The notes under the pieces are model-generated. The model ran no database searches, was not told the origin of the DNA, and worked only from the letters and a program-made list of their open reading frames with translations. Below are positions 53,909 through 62,522 of a DNA stretch of 64,000 nucleotides, piece by piece (the first letter of the stretch is position 1; each line of letters opens with the position of its first letter). A program made the translations under genes and the position numbers. Source of the DNA: Streptomyces vietnamensis. GTDB taxonomy: Bacteria; Actinomycetota; Actinomycetes; Streptomycetales; Streptomycetaceae. The stretch is from positions 8,382,001 through 8,446,000 of the forward strand of contig NZ_CP010407.1 of assembly GCF_000830005.1 (NCBI RefSeq), read 5' to 3'.

Positions 53909-55378
53909 ATGACTGAGATCAATGAACCGGTCGGCCTGGCAGGGGAGTTGAGGCCGCGCAGTGCGCCGCGGAGAGGGGCGCTCATCGCAGTCGGCGCCCT
54001 GCTCGTCATCCTGACCAACGCGATCATGTTCATCCTGCCCCCGCTCCTGCCGATCATCCAGGCGCAGTACGGACTCACCACCGTGTCCGCCGTCATGTGG
54101 ATCTTCACTCTGCTCACGCTGGGAGGGGGCGCGGGCTACATCCTGCTTCCGCGACTCGCCGACGTGTCCGGCGATCGCAACGCGTCCGTGTTCGCCTCCG
54201 GGTGTCTTGCCGTCGGAGCGCTCGTCCCCGCCGTGGGCGACTCGTACCCGGCCCTGCTCATGGGGTCCACGATCATGGGCTTCGGCAGTGCGGCCCAACT
54301 GCTGCCCCTGGGCTTCCTGCGGCGGAACCTGGGGGAGGAGGGGATCATCACGGCGGTCCGCGTCCTGGTCGTCGCGTCAGGAGTCGGAATTGTCGTGGGC
54401 ATGATCGGTGGCGGGCTCATTGTCGAGACCCTGTCCCTGCGTACGTTCTTCTGCATCCTCGCCGCGGCGTGCGTGGCGACCACGATCGCCTCGTTCGCGG
54501 CCATCCCCCATGTCCCGCCGGCGGAGTCCGGCGGTCGCATCGGCCTGCTCGGCACGGTGTGGCTGATCGCCTGGGTCGGGGCCGTGCTGCTGACTCTGAC
54601 ACAGGGCCTGGTGTGGGGAGGCGCGGCCGTCATCCCGTTGATCGCCGGTGTCGTCGGTGGAGTCCTGTGGGTGCGTGTCGAGCGGAAGTCCTCGGCCGCG
54701 GTGTTCGACGTGGTGCTGCTGAAGTCGCCCCTCGTCACCGTGGCGTGTCTGTCGATGGCGGTGTTCGGTGCCGTGAACGCGGCCTTCCTGTTGCTGCTCA
54801 GCACGTACAGCCAGGTCGTTCCCTCCTCCCTCCCGCCCGGGGAGGCGTACGGTCTCGGGCGCACCGCGCTGCAGACGGGCTGGCTCATGGTGCCTTTCGC
54901 GGTGATGTTCGTGGTGGGCGGCAAGGTGGTCGACCGTCTGGCCGCCAAGGGGCACGGTGCTTCCGTGCTCGTGACGGGGGCGCTCCTCAGCGCCGTGGGA
55001 CTCGCCTGGCTCGCGCCGGCCCACGACCGCCCGTGGCACTATCTCGTGGGCGCCGGTGTGATCGGCCTCGGGTGCAGCATGGGATACGCGGCCGGTTTCG
55101 GCATCGCCCAGATGGCGGTGCCCGAGGAGAAGGCCGGAATGGCCGCCGGCGTGGCCGGCACCGCCATGGCGATCGGCATCGCATTCGGATCAGCACTGAT
55201 CACCGGCGTGCTGAGCGCCTCGGTCGTCTCCGTTCCCGGAACGGAGGTCGAGGTCGCCGAGAAGAGCCTCTACGGCACGAGCTACTGGATCTCGGTCGGC
55301 CTGGCCCTGCTGATCGTGGTCGCCGTGCTCGTCTCGCGAGCGCGCAACGGCCGGCGCGTGCCCGCCGCGGCGTCCTGA
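53909..55378 (+). CDS. MFS transporter
   Basis: The 489-residue protein has about 13-14 hydrophobic helices and the loop RLADVSGDRNASVFASG after the second helix, where MFS proteins carry motif A. A longer 14-helix drug/proton antiporter type (DHA2-like) fits best. ATG at 53909 has GGAG 7 nt upstream. It follows the monooxygenase and hotdog genes after 248 bp and may import the substrate or export a product of the catabolic cluster. Confidence 0.85.
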   Translation: MTEINEPVGLAGELRPRSAPRRGALIAVGALLVILTNAIMFILPPLLPIIQAQYGLTTVSAVMWIFTLLTLGGGAGYILLPRLADVSGDRNASVFASGCLAVGALVPAVGDSYPALLMGSTIMGFGSAAQLLPLGFLRRNLGEEGIITAVRVLVVASGVGIVVGMIGGGLIVETLSLRTFFCILAAACVATTIASFAAIPHVPPAESGGRIGLLGTVWLIAWVGAVLLTLTQGLVWGGAAVIPLIAGVVGGVLWVRVERKSSAAVFDVVLLKSPLVTVACLSMAVFGAVNAAFLLLLSTYSQVVPSSLPPGEAYGLGRTALQTGWLMVPFAVMFVVGGKVVDRLAAKGHGASVLVTGALLSAVGLAWLAPAHDRPWHYLVGAGVIGLGCSMGYAAGFGIAQMAVPEEKAGMAAGVAGTAMAIGIAFGSALITGVLSASVVSVPGTEVEVAEKSLYGTSYWISVGLALLIVVAVLVSRARNGRRVPAAAS

Positions 55379-55528
55379 ACCGACCGCGATTCCCGATGGA
55401 GGTGTCGGAGTGTCGACGGGCGATCCGCCGGCACCTCCACGAGGTCGGCGTCGAACGCCGGCGGACACGTCGGGAGGGGAACGGTTCCCACTTTCAGGGG
55501 ATATGCCCAGGCCACCGCGCCCACCAGG

Positions 55529-58500
55529 ATGAAGGGCGTGCCCGCCGACCCCCGTGTCCCCGGTCCTTCTGCCATCCCCACGCCCACCCCCACCTCCCCA
55601 GCCCTCTCCCTCCCCAAAGCCGGCGGCGCGATCCGCGGCATGGGGGAGAAGTTCGGCGCCTCCTCGGCGACCGGCACGGCCTCGCTCTCGGTGCCGCTCG
55701 CGCTCACCGCCGCCCGCGGAGGCGTCGAGCCGAAGCTGACGCTGTCGTACGACTCCGGATCCGGCAACGGGCCCTTCGGGCTCGGCTGGTCGCTCGACGT
55801 GGCCTCCGTCTCCCGCACCACCGACAAGGGACTGCCGCGCTACCTCGACGACAGCGACGTCTTTCAGCTGTCCGGTGCCGAGGACCTGGTCCCCGCCGTC
55901 TCTCCGCCGCCCCGCACGGACGGGCCGTACGAGATCACCTGCTACCGGCCGCGCACCGAGGGGCTGTTCGCGCGGATCGAGCGGTGGCGGGAGCGCGCCA
56001 CCGGCGCCACCCACTGGCGCACCACCTCACGGTCCAACGTCACCAGCGTCTTCGGTCGGGACCCGGCCGCCCGCGTCGCCGACCCGGCCGACCGCTCCCG
56101 CGTCTTCCGCTGGCTCCTGGAGGAGACCGCCGACGACCGCGGCAACCTGGTCCGGTACACCTACAAGGCCGAGGACGGGCCCGTCACCGCCGAGCGGCTG
56201 CTCAAGCGGATCCACTACGGCAACACCCCCGGACCGGAAGCCCGATTCTGCTTCGAGGTGGTCTTCGACTACGGCGAGCACGACGACACCGCCCCCACCC
56301 CCGAGGAGGTCCGGCCCTGGGCCGACCGGGCCGACCCGTTCTCCACCCGCAGGCCCGGCTTCGAAGTGCGCACGGCCCGCCTCTGCCGCCGTGTCCTGCT
56401 CTTCCACCGCATTCCCGAACTCGGCCCGGACCCCGTCCTCGTCAGCTCCACCCGGTTCGCCCACCACGAGGACCCCGCCGTCACCACGCTGACCTCGGTC
56501 ACCCACCGCGGGCACGCCCCCGCCTCCGACGGGCCGGCCACCGCCGAACTGCCCCCGCTGACCTTCACGTACACCGAACGCACCGTCACCTCCGAGACGC
56601 GCCCGCTGCGCGCGGCCCCCGGCGATCCGCCCCCGGCCATGGGACCCGGCACCCGATGGACCGACCTCGACGGCGACGGCATCGCCGGGCTCCTCACCGA
56701 GACGGACGGCGCCTGGCACTACCGTGCCAACCGGGGCGACGGGCTGCTCGCCGCCCCGGTCCCGGTCGACCCGCTCCCCTCCGGTGGGGGACTGGCCCGC
56801 GGCCGCCGGCTGCTCGACCTGGCCGGGGACGGCCGGCTCTCGCTCGCCGAACTCGCCGGCCCCGCACCCGGCCACCACCGCCGCACCGACGACCGGGGCT
56901 GGGCGCCCTTCGCTCCCTTCTCCCGGCTCCCCGCCCTGGACTGGAACGCCCCCGGAGTCCACCTGGTCGACCTGACCGGCGACGGGCTCGCCGACGTCCT
57001 GCTCGACGGAGACGAGGGCTTCACCTGGCACCCGTCCCTCGGCACCGACGGCTTCGGCGACGGACTCACCGCCCCGGCCGCCCGCACCGAGGAACGCGGC
57101 CCCCGCCTCCTCCTCGCCGACCCCGAACAGACCGTCCACCTCGCCGACATGACCGGCGACGGCCTCACCGACCTCGTCCGCGTCCGCAACGGCGAGATCG
57201 TCTACTGGCCCAGCCTCGGCCACGGCCGCTTCGGCCCCAAGGTGACCATGGCCGGCGCCCCCCGCTTCGACCACCCCGACCGCTTCGATCCGCGCCGCGT
57301 CCACCTCGCCGACGTGGACGGCTCCGCCCCCGCCGACCTCGTCTACGCGGGCCCGGACCGCGTCCGGGTCTGGTTCAACCAGGCCGGCAACTCCTGGAGC
57401 CCGCCGGAGACCCTCCACCTCGCGACGCCCACCGCCACGTCAGTCGCCGTCACCGACCTGCTCGGCCACGGCACCGCCTGCCTCGTCCTCACCGAACCCC
57501 GCCCCGACACCGAGCCCCAGGTCCGCTACGTCGACCTCATGGCCGACGGCAAACCCCATCTGCTGCGCACCGTCTCCAACGGCATGGGCCTGCACACCGC
57601 ACTGAGCTACGCGTCCTCCACCGCCCAGCGGCTCGCCGACGAGGCCGCCGGACGCCCCTGGCTCACCCGGCTCCCCTTCCCCGTCCAGGTCGTCACCGAG
57701 GTCCGCACCGAGGACCGGGTCGCGGGCACCGTCCAGGTCTCCACCTACCGCTACCGGCACGGCCACTACGACGGCACCGAACGCGAGTTCCGCGGCTTCG
57801 GATACGTCGAGCACCGCGACGCCCTGTCCTACCCGGACGGCGACGACCGCGCGTACGAACCGCCCGCCGTCACCCGCCGCTGGCAGCACACCGGCTGGAC
57901 CGACCTCCACCTCTCCACCCGCTTCGCCCACGAGTACTGGCGCCCCGGCCCCGACCCGTCCGACACCGGCCCACTCCTCCCCGACACCGTCCTGCCGCCC
58001 GGGCTCACCCCCGAAGAGGCCCGCCAGGCCGCCCGCGCCCTGCGCGGCCACCCCCTGCGCGAGGAGATCTTCGCCGAGGACCGCGACGGCGCCCTCGGCG
58101 TGCCGTACGCCGTCACCGAGACCAACCACCTGCTGCGGCTGCTCCAGCCGCAGGGGGAAGGACCCCACTGCGTGGTCCTCGCCGTACCCGGCGAAACCCT
58201 CACCGTGCACACCGAGCGCCGGGCCGACGACCCGCGGACCACCCATGAGGTGACCCTGGACTTCGACGACTGGGGCACCGTGCGGCGCTCGGCCCGGATC
58301 GCCTACCCCCGGGCCGTCCCCGAAGGCCCCGAGCAGGCCCGGCTGTGGCTGACCGTCGACGAGCACCTGCCCGCCCACGACACCACCGTCGACGGCCCCT
58401 GGCGGATCGGAACCCCCGTCGAGGACCGCAGCTACGAGATCGGCCTCGCCGAACCGGTCACGCCCACCGGCCCGTTCTCCGCCGCCGCCCTCGCGGACCT

Positions 58501-61500
58501 CCTCGAGGAGGCCGCCCGTGACGAGATCCCGTACCACCAGCCCCTGTCCGGGGCACACCCGCAGCGCCGGCTGATCGCCCGCACCCGGTACACGTACTGC
58601 TCCGACGACCTGACCGAGGAGCTGCCGCCCCGCTCGACCGGACTGCGCGCCCTGCCCTGGGGCGTCTACCGGCAGGCGTTCGCCGACGGGCAGGTCCAGG
58701 CGCTGTACGGGGACCGCGTCACCGACACCACCCTCGCCGAAGCCGGCTACGTACGGCACGGAGGACTCTGGTGGGCGCCCGCCCCGCGGCAGATCTTCGA
58801 CCCGGACCGCACCTACCTGCCCGTCGCCCAGATCGACCCCCTCGGAGCCCGCTGGACCATCGGCTACGACCCCCACCTGCTGCACGCCACCGAAGTCACC
58901 GACCCCGCCGGCAACCGCACCCGCGCCGACCTCAACTACCGGGTGTGCCGCCCCTGGCTGCTCACCGACGCCAACGGCAACCGCTTCGGGGTCCGCTTCG
59001 ACCCCCTCGGCTTCGTCGTCGCCACCGCGGTCCTCGGCAAGCCCGACGGGGCGGAAGGCGACCACCTCGACCTGACCCGGGCGGAACCCGCCCGGGAGGA
59101 CGACCCCACCACCCGGCTCGACTACGCCCTGGACACCGTCCCCGCCCGCTTCCGCCAACGTGCCAGGGAACGCCACGGCGACCCCGGCACCCCCTACCAG
59201 GAGTCGTGGACCTACGCCGACGGCACCGGTCGCGTCGCCCTGGTCAAAGCGCGGGCGGAGGCCGTCTCCGGGCAGCCCCGCTGGGTCGGCACCGGCCGCA
59301 CCGTGTACGACTCCCGAGGCAACCCGGTCAAGAAGTACGAGCCGTACTTCGCTCCCGACCCCGGCTACGACACCGAGCCGGAGATGGTCGAGCGCGGAGT
59401 GACCCCCGTCGTCCACCACGACCCCCTGGGCAGGCCGGAGCGGACCGAGTACCCCGACGGCACCGAGGAACGGACGGTCACCGGGGCCTGGGAGCGCACC
59501 GACTGGGACCGCAACGACACCGTGCGCGGCAGCCGCTGGCAGCGCGAACGCCTCGCCCTGCCCGACACCCACCCCCGGCACCGGGCCGCCCTCCTCGCCG
59601 ACGCCCACGCCGACACCCCCACCCGCGTCCGGCTCGACGCCCTGGGCCGCCCCCGCGTCACCGTCGTCGACCTCGGCGGCGGGCAGACCCTCGTCACCAC
59701 CGTCGAACTCGACGCCCAGGGCAACGAGACGTCGACCCTCGACGCCCGTGGCATCCGCGTCCGCGAACAGCGCTTCGACATGCTCGGCCGGCCCGCCCAC
59801 GTCCGCACCGCGGGCGCGGGCGAACGCCGCACGCTGCTCGACGCGGCCGGCCGGCCGGCGCACGCCTGGGACGCCCGGGGCACCGCCTTCCGGCACCGCC
59901 ACGACGGCCCCGGGCGTCCCACCCACGCCTACGCCACCGCACCCGGCGGCACCGAGCGGCTGCGCACCCGCTGGTTCTACGGCGAGTCCCTGCCCCGGCC
60001 CGAGGAGGGCAATCTGCGCGGCCGGGCCTGCCTGGTCCTCGACGGTGCGGGCGTCACCCGCACCACCGAGGCCGACTTCAAGGGCAACACCCTCCAGACC
60101 GTGCGCCGCTTCGCCCGTGACCCGCGCGGCGAGCCCGACTGGTCGGCCCTGGCCGACCACACCGACCCGGAACAGGCCCTGCGGGCTGCCGCCGCGCTCC
60201 TGGAGGACGAGGAGCACACCACCCGCACCGCGTACGACGCCCTGAACCGGCCCACCCGGGTCACCCACCCCGACGGCAGCCGGCTGTTCACCGCGTACAA
60301 CGAGGCCGGACTGCCCGAGACCCTGGAACTGGAACGGCCCGGCGAGGAACGCCGCTTCCTCGTCCGCGACCTCGACTACGACGAACACGGCCGCCGCACC
60401 CTGCTCGAACGCGGCTGCGGAACCACCACCCTGACCACCTACGAGCGGGACACCTTCCGTCTGGCCACCGTGACCACCCGGGCCGCCGACGGCACACCGC
60501 TCCAGCTCCTGGAGTACACCTACGACCCGGTGGGGAACGTGACGGCCACCGCCGACCGGGCCCAGGACACGGTGTTCTTCGCCAACGCCGTGGTCCCCGC
60601 CTCCCGCGACTACGCCTACGACCCGGCGTACCGGCTCACCGCCGCCACCGGTCGCGAGCACATCGGCCAGACCGCCCCCGGCATGCCGCAGCCCGACGGG
60701 CCGCCGCTGTACCCGCTTCCCCACGTCAACGACGCCTCGGCGATGCGCCGCTACACCGAGCGCTACACCTACGACCCGGGCGGCAACCTGCTCGCCCTCG
60801 TCCACAGCGCGGGCCCCGAAGGCAGCTGGACCCGGCGTCACGAGATCGCCGCCGACTCCGACCGGCTGCTCGGCTCCAGTCTCCCCGGAGACCCCGAGGG
60901 CACCCACTCGGCCCGCTACACCTACGACGAGGAGGGCTGCCTCACCTCCATGCCCCACCTGCCGGAACTCCGCTGGGACGCCGACGACCGGCTCGCCCGC
61001 GCCGAGCTGGGCGGCGGGGGCACCGCCCACTACCAGTACGACGAACACGGCCAACGGGTCCGCGCCACCGTCGAGAACGGGCCGCTGACCGAGACCCGGC
61101 TGTACTGCGGAGCCTGGGAGCGGTACGTCAGGCAGGGCGCCCCTGCCGGGACCCTGACCCGCACCACCGTGCGCGCCGAGGACGAACACGGCCGGATCGC
61201 CCTCGCCGAGACCACCACCGGCGGCGGCACCGCGGACGGCACGGTGCTGCGCTACCAGCTCACCGATCTGCTCGGCAGCGCGACCGTCGAGATCGACCAG
61301 GACGGCGAACCGCTCTCGTACGAGGAGTACCACCCGTACGGCACGACCTCCTTCCGGTCCGCGGCCGGCGCGGCCCGGGTCAGCCTCAAGCGCTACCGCT
61401 ACACCGGCCGGGAGACCGACGCCGAGACCGGCTTCGGCCACCACGGCGCCCGCTACTACGCCCCCTGGCTCGGCCGCTGGACCAGCCCCGACCCGGCGGG

Positions 61501-62518
61501 ACCCGGCGCCGACGGGCCCAACCTCTACGCCTACGCCCGGGGCAACCCGGTCACCCTGCACGACCCCCACGGCCTGGAGTCGACACTGCCGGCCGTCACC
61601 CACGAAGGGATGCTCGGCGGAAAGGTGGCGAAGGCGTGGGAGGACTCCGTCCAGCACGTGCTGTCCGGACGGTACGGAGGCAAGGACCTCAAGACGAACC
61701 TCCAGCGCTTCCGGGACGAGGTGGAGTGGCTCACGGAGATGCGCGGCGGCCCGGGCTCCAACAAGGCCAAGGGCACGGCGATCAACCACGCCCGCTCGAT
61801 CTTCTCGGCGGTCGGGCAACGCTTCAGGTACGTGACGGGGATGGAGAAGGGCATCGAGATCCATCACATTCTCGACCACCTCGCGAAGGCGCCGGGCAAG
61901 GCCCTCGACACCGCCAACCTGGCGCTGGCCCGGGGCAAGGCGGCCGTGTCCGGCACGACGCACGGGATCCTGCACACGGCCGAGGAACTGGCCGCCCAAG
62001 GCGTCGCCAACCCCGTGGACGCGGCCGCCCGGGCCGCCGGCAAGGACGGTCTCTACGGCGCCGGGCGCGGCACGATCAAACTGGGCGTACGGGGACAGCC
62101 CGCGGCCCGGGCGGCCGAGGCCGCCAAGGGCTTCCGCGCGGCCGCCGCCTCCTGGTTCAAGGGCGCCGCGAAGACCGGAGAGGCCGCCCTGACGAAGGCC
62201 GCCACAGCCGCGTCCGGCGCAGCGAAGGCCGCGCCCGAGGCCGCCTCCCTGGCCAAGAACGCCAAGGGCGCCGTGAAGATCGCCCCGCTCGTCGGCACCG
62301 GTATCGCCCTCGTCGGCGCATTCACGGACCTCAAGAAGGGCGAATACATGCACGCCGCCGTCAACATGATCAGCGCCGCACCAGGCGTCGGCACCGTCGT
62401 CTCCGTCGTCGACCTCGCGGTCGACAAGCTCGTCGACCACGTGGGCATCCCGCTCCTGGCGAAGTCCGAGGGCTTCCGCAACCACGTGATCGCCGTCAAC
62501 AAGTTCTTCGGATGGTGA
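55529..62518 (+). CDS. SpvB/TcB-Rhs toxin protein with C-terminal nuclease-like domain
   Basis: The 2,329-residue protein starts with an SpvB-type domain (GGAIRGMGEKFGASSATGTA, GPFGLGWSLDV), then VCBS/FG-GAP-like repeats between about 375 and 600 (DLDGDGIAGLL, DLTGDGLADVLL, DMTGDGLTDLV), TcB middle domains and many Rhs/YD repeats. The Rhs core ends RYYAPWLGRWTSPDPAGPGA to NPVTLHDPHGLE near 2010. The remaining 310 or so residues are the variable toxin: H2112-H2113 in EIHHILDH, a central N, and H2145-x3-H2149 suggest an HNH/HH-type nuclease, followed by hydrophobic helices. It matches a fused TcB-TcC cocoon. ATG at 55529 lacks a good ribosome site; GTG at 55538 is possible. Confidence 0.9.
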   Translation: MKGVPADPRVPGPSAIPTPTPTSPALSLPKAGGAIRGMGEKFGASSATGTASLSVPLALTAARGGVEPKLTLSYDSGSGNGPFGLGWSLDVASVSRTTDKGLPRYLDDSDVFQLSGAEDLVPAVSPPPRTDGPYEITCYRPRTEGLFARIERWRERATGATHWRTTSRSNVTSVFGRDPAARVADPADRSRVFRWLLEETADDRGNLVRYTYKAEDGPVTAERLLKRIHYGNTPGPEARFCFEVVFDYGEHDDTAPTPEEVRPWADRADPFSTRRPGFEVRTARLCRRVLLFHRIPELGPDPVLVSSTRFAHHEDPAVTTLTSVTHRGHAPASDGPATAELPPLTFTYTERTVTSETRPLRAAPGDPPPAMGPGTRWTDLDGDGIAGLLTETDGAWHYRANRGDGLLAAPVPVDPLPSGGGLARGRRLLDLAGDGRLSLAELAGPAPGHHRRTDDRGWAPFAPFSRLPALDWNAPGVHLVDLTGDGLADVLLDGDEGFTWHPSLGTDGFGDGLTAPAARTEERGPRLLLADPEQTVHLADMTGDGLTDLVRVRNGEIVYWPSLGHGRFGPKVTMAGAPRFDHPDRFDPRRVHLADVDGSAPADLVYAGPDRVRVWFNQAGNSWSPPETLHLATPTATSVAVTDLLGHGTACLVLTEPRPDTEPQVRYVDLMADGKPHLLRTVSNGMGLHTALSYASSTAQRLADEAAGRPWLTRLPFPVQVVTEVRTEDRVAGTVQVSTYRYRHGHYDGTEREFRGFGYVEHRDALSYPDGDDRAYEPPAVTRRWQHTGWTDLHLSTRFAHEYWRPGPDPSDTGPLLPDTVLPPGLTPEEARQAARALRGHPLREEIFAEDRDGALGVPYAVTETNHLLRLLQPQGEGPHCVVLAVPGETLTVHTERRADDPRTTHEVTLDFDDWGTVRRSARIAYPRAVPEGPEQARLWLTVDEHLPAHDTTVDGPWRIGTPVEDRSYEIGLAEPVTPTGPFSAAALADLLEEAARDEIPYHQPLSGAHPQRRLIARTRYTYCSDDLTEELPPRSTGLRALPWGVYRQAFADGQVQALYGDRVTDTTLAEAGYVRHGGLWWAPAPRQIFDPDRTYLPVAQIDPLGARWTIGYDPHLLHATEVTDPAGNRTRADLNYRVCRPWLLTDANGNRFGVRFDPLGFVVATAVLGKPDGAEGDHLDLTRAEPAREDDPTTRLDYALDTVPARFRQRARERHGDPGTPYQESWTYADGTGRVALVKARAEAVSGQPRWVGTGRTVYDSRGNPVKKYEPYFAPDPGYDTEPEMVERGVTPVVHHDPLGRPERTEYPDGTEERTVTGAWERTDWDRNDTVRGSRWQRERLALPDTHPRHRAALLADAHADTPTRVRLDALGRPRVTVVDLGGGQTLVTTVELDAQGNETSTLDARGIRVREQRFDMLGRPAHVRTAGAGERRTLLDAAGRPAHAWDARGTAFRHRHDGPGRPTHAYATAPGGTERLRTRWFYGESLPRPEEGNLRGRACLVLDGAGVTRTTEADFKGNTLQTVRRFARDPRGEPDWSALADHTDPEQALRAAAALLEDEEHTTRTAYDALNRPTRVTHPDGSRLFTAYNEAGLPETLELERPGEERRFLVRDLDYDEHGRRTLLERGCGTTTLTTYERDTFRLATVTTRAADGTPLQLLEYTYDPVGNVTATADRAQDTVFFANAVVPASRDYAYDPAYRLTAATGREHIGQTAPGMPQPDGPPLYPLPHVNDASAMRRYTERYTYDPGGNLLALVHSAGPEGSWTRRHEIAADSDRLLGSSLPGDPEGTHSARYTYDEEGCLTSMPHLPELRWDADDRLARAELGGGGTAHYQYDEHGQRVRATVENGPLTETRLYCGAWERYVRQGAPAGTLTRTTVRAEDEHGRIALAETTTGGGTADGTVLRYQLTDLLGSATVEIDQDGEPLSYEEYHPYGTTSFRSAAGAARVSLKRYRYTGRETDAETGFGHHGARYYAPWLGRWTSPDPAGPGADGPNLYAYARGNPVTLHDPHGLESTLPAVTHEGMLGGKVAKAWEDSVQHVLSGRYGGKDLKTNLQRFRDEVEWLTEMRGGPGSNKAKGTAINHARSIFSAVGQRFRYVTGMEKGIEIHHILDHLAKAPGKALDTANLALARGKAAVSGTTHGILHTAEELAAQGVANPVDAAARAAGKDGLYGAGRGTIKLGVRGQPAARAAEAAKGFRAAAASWFKGAAKTGEAALTKAATAASGAAKAAPEAASLAKNAKGAVKIAPLVGTGIALVGAFTDLKKGEYMHAAVNMISAAPGVGTVVSVVDLAVDKLVDHVGIPLLAKSEGFRNHVIAVNKFFGW

Positions 62519-62522
62519 GGCA

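Noticed and set aside
54097-58248. Plus-strand frame spanning the MFS and Rhs genes
   Set aside because: It crosses two real genes in the wrong frame and is arginine/proline-rich; no domain is visible.
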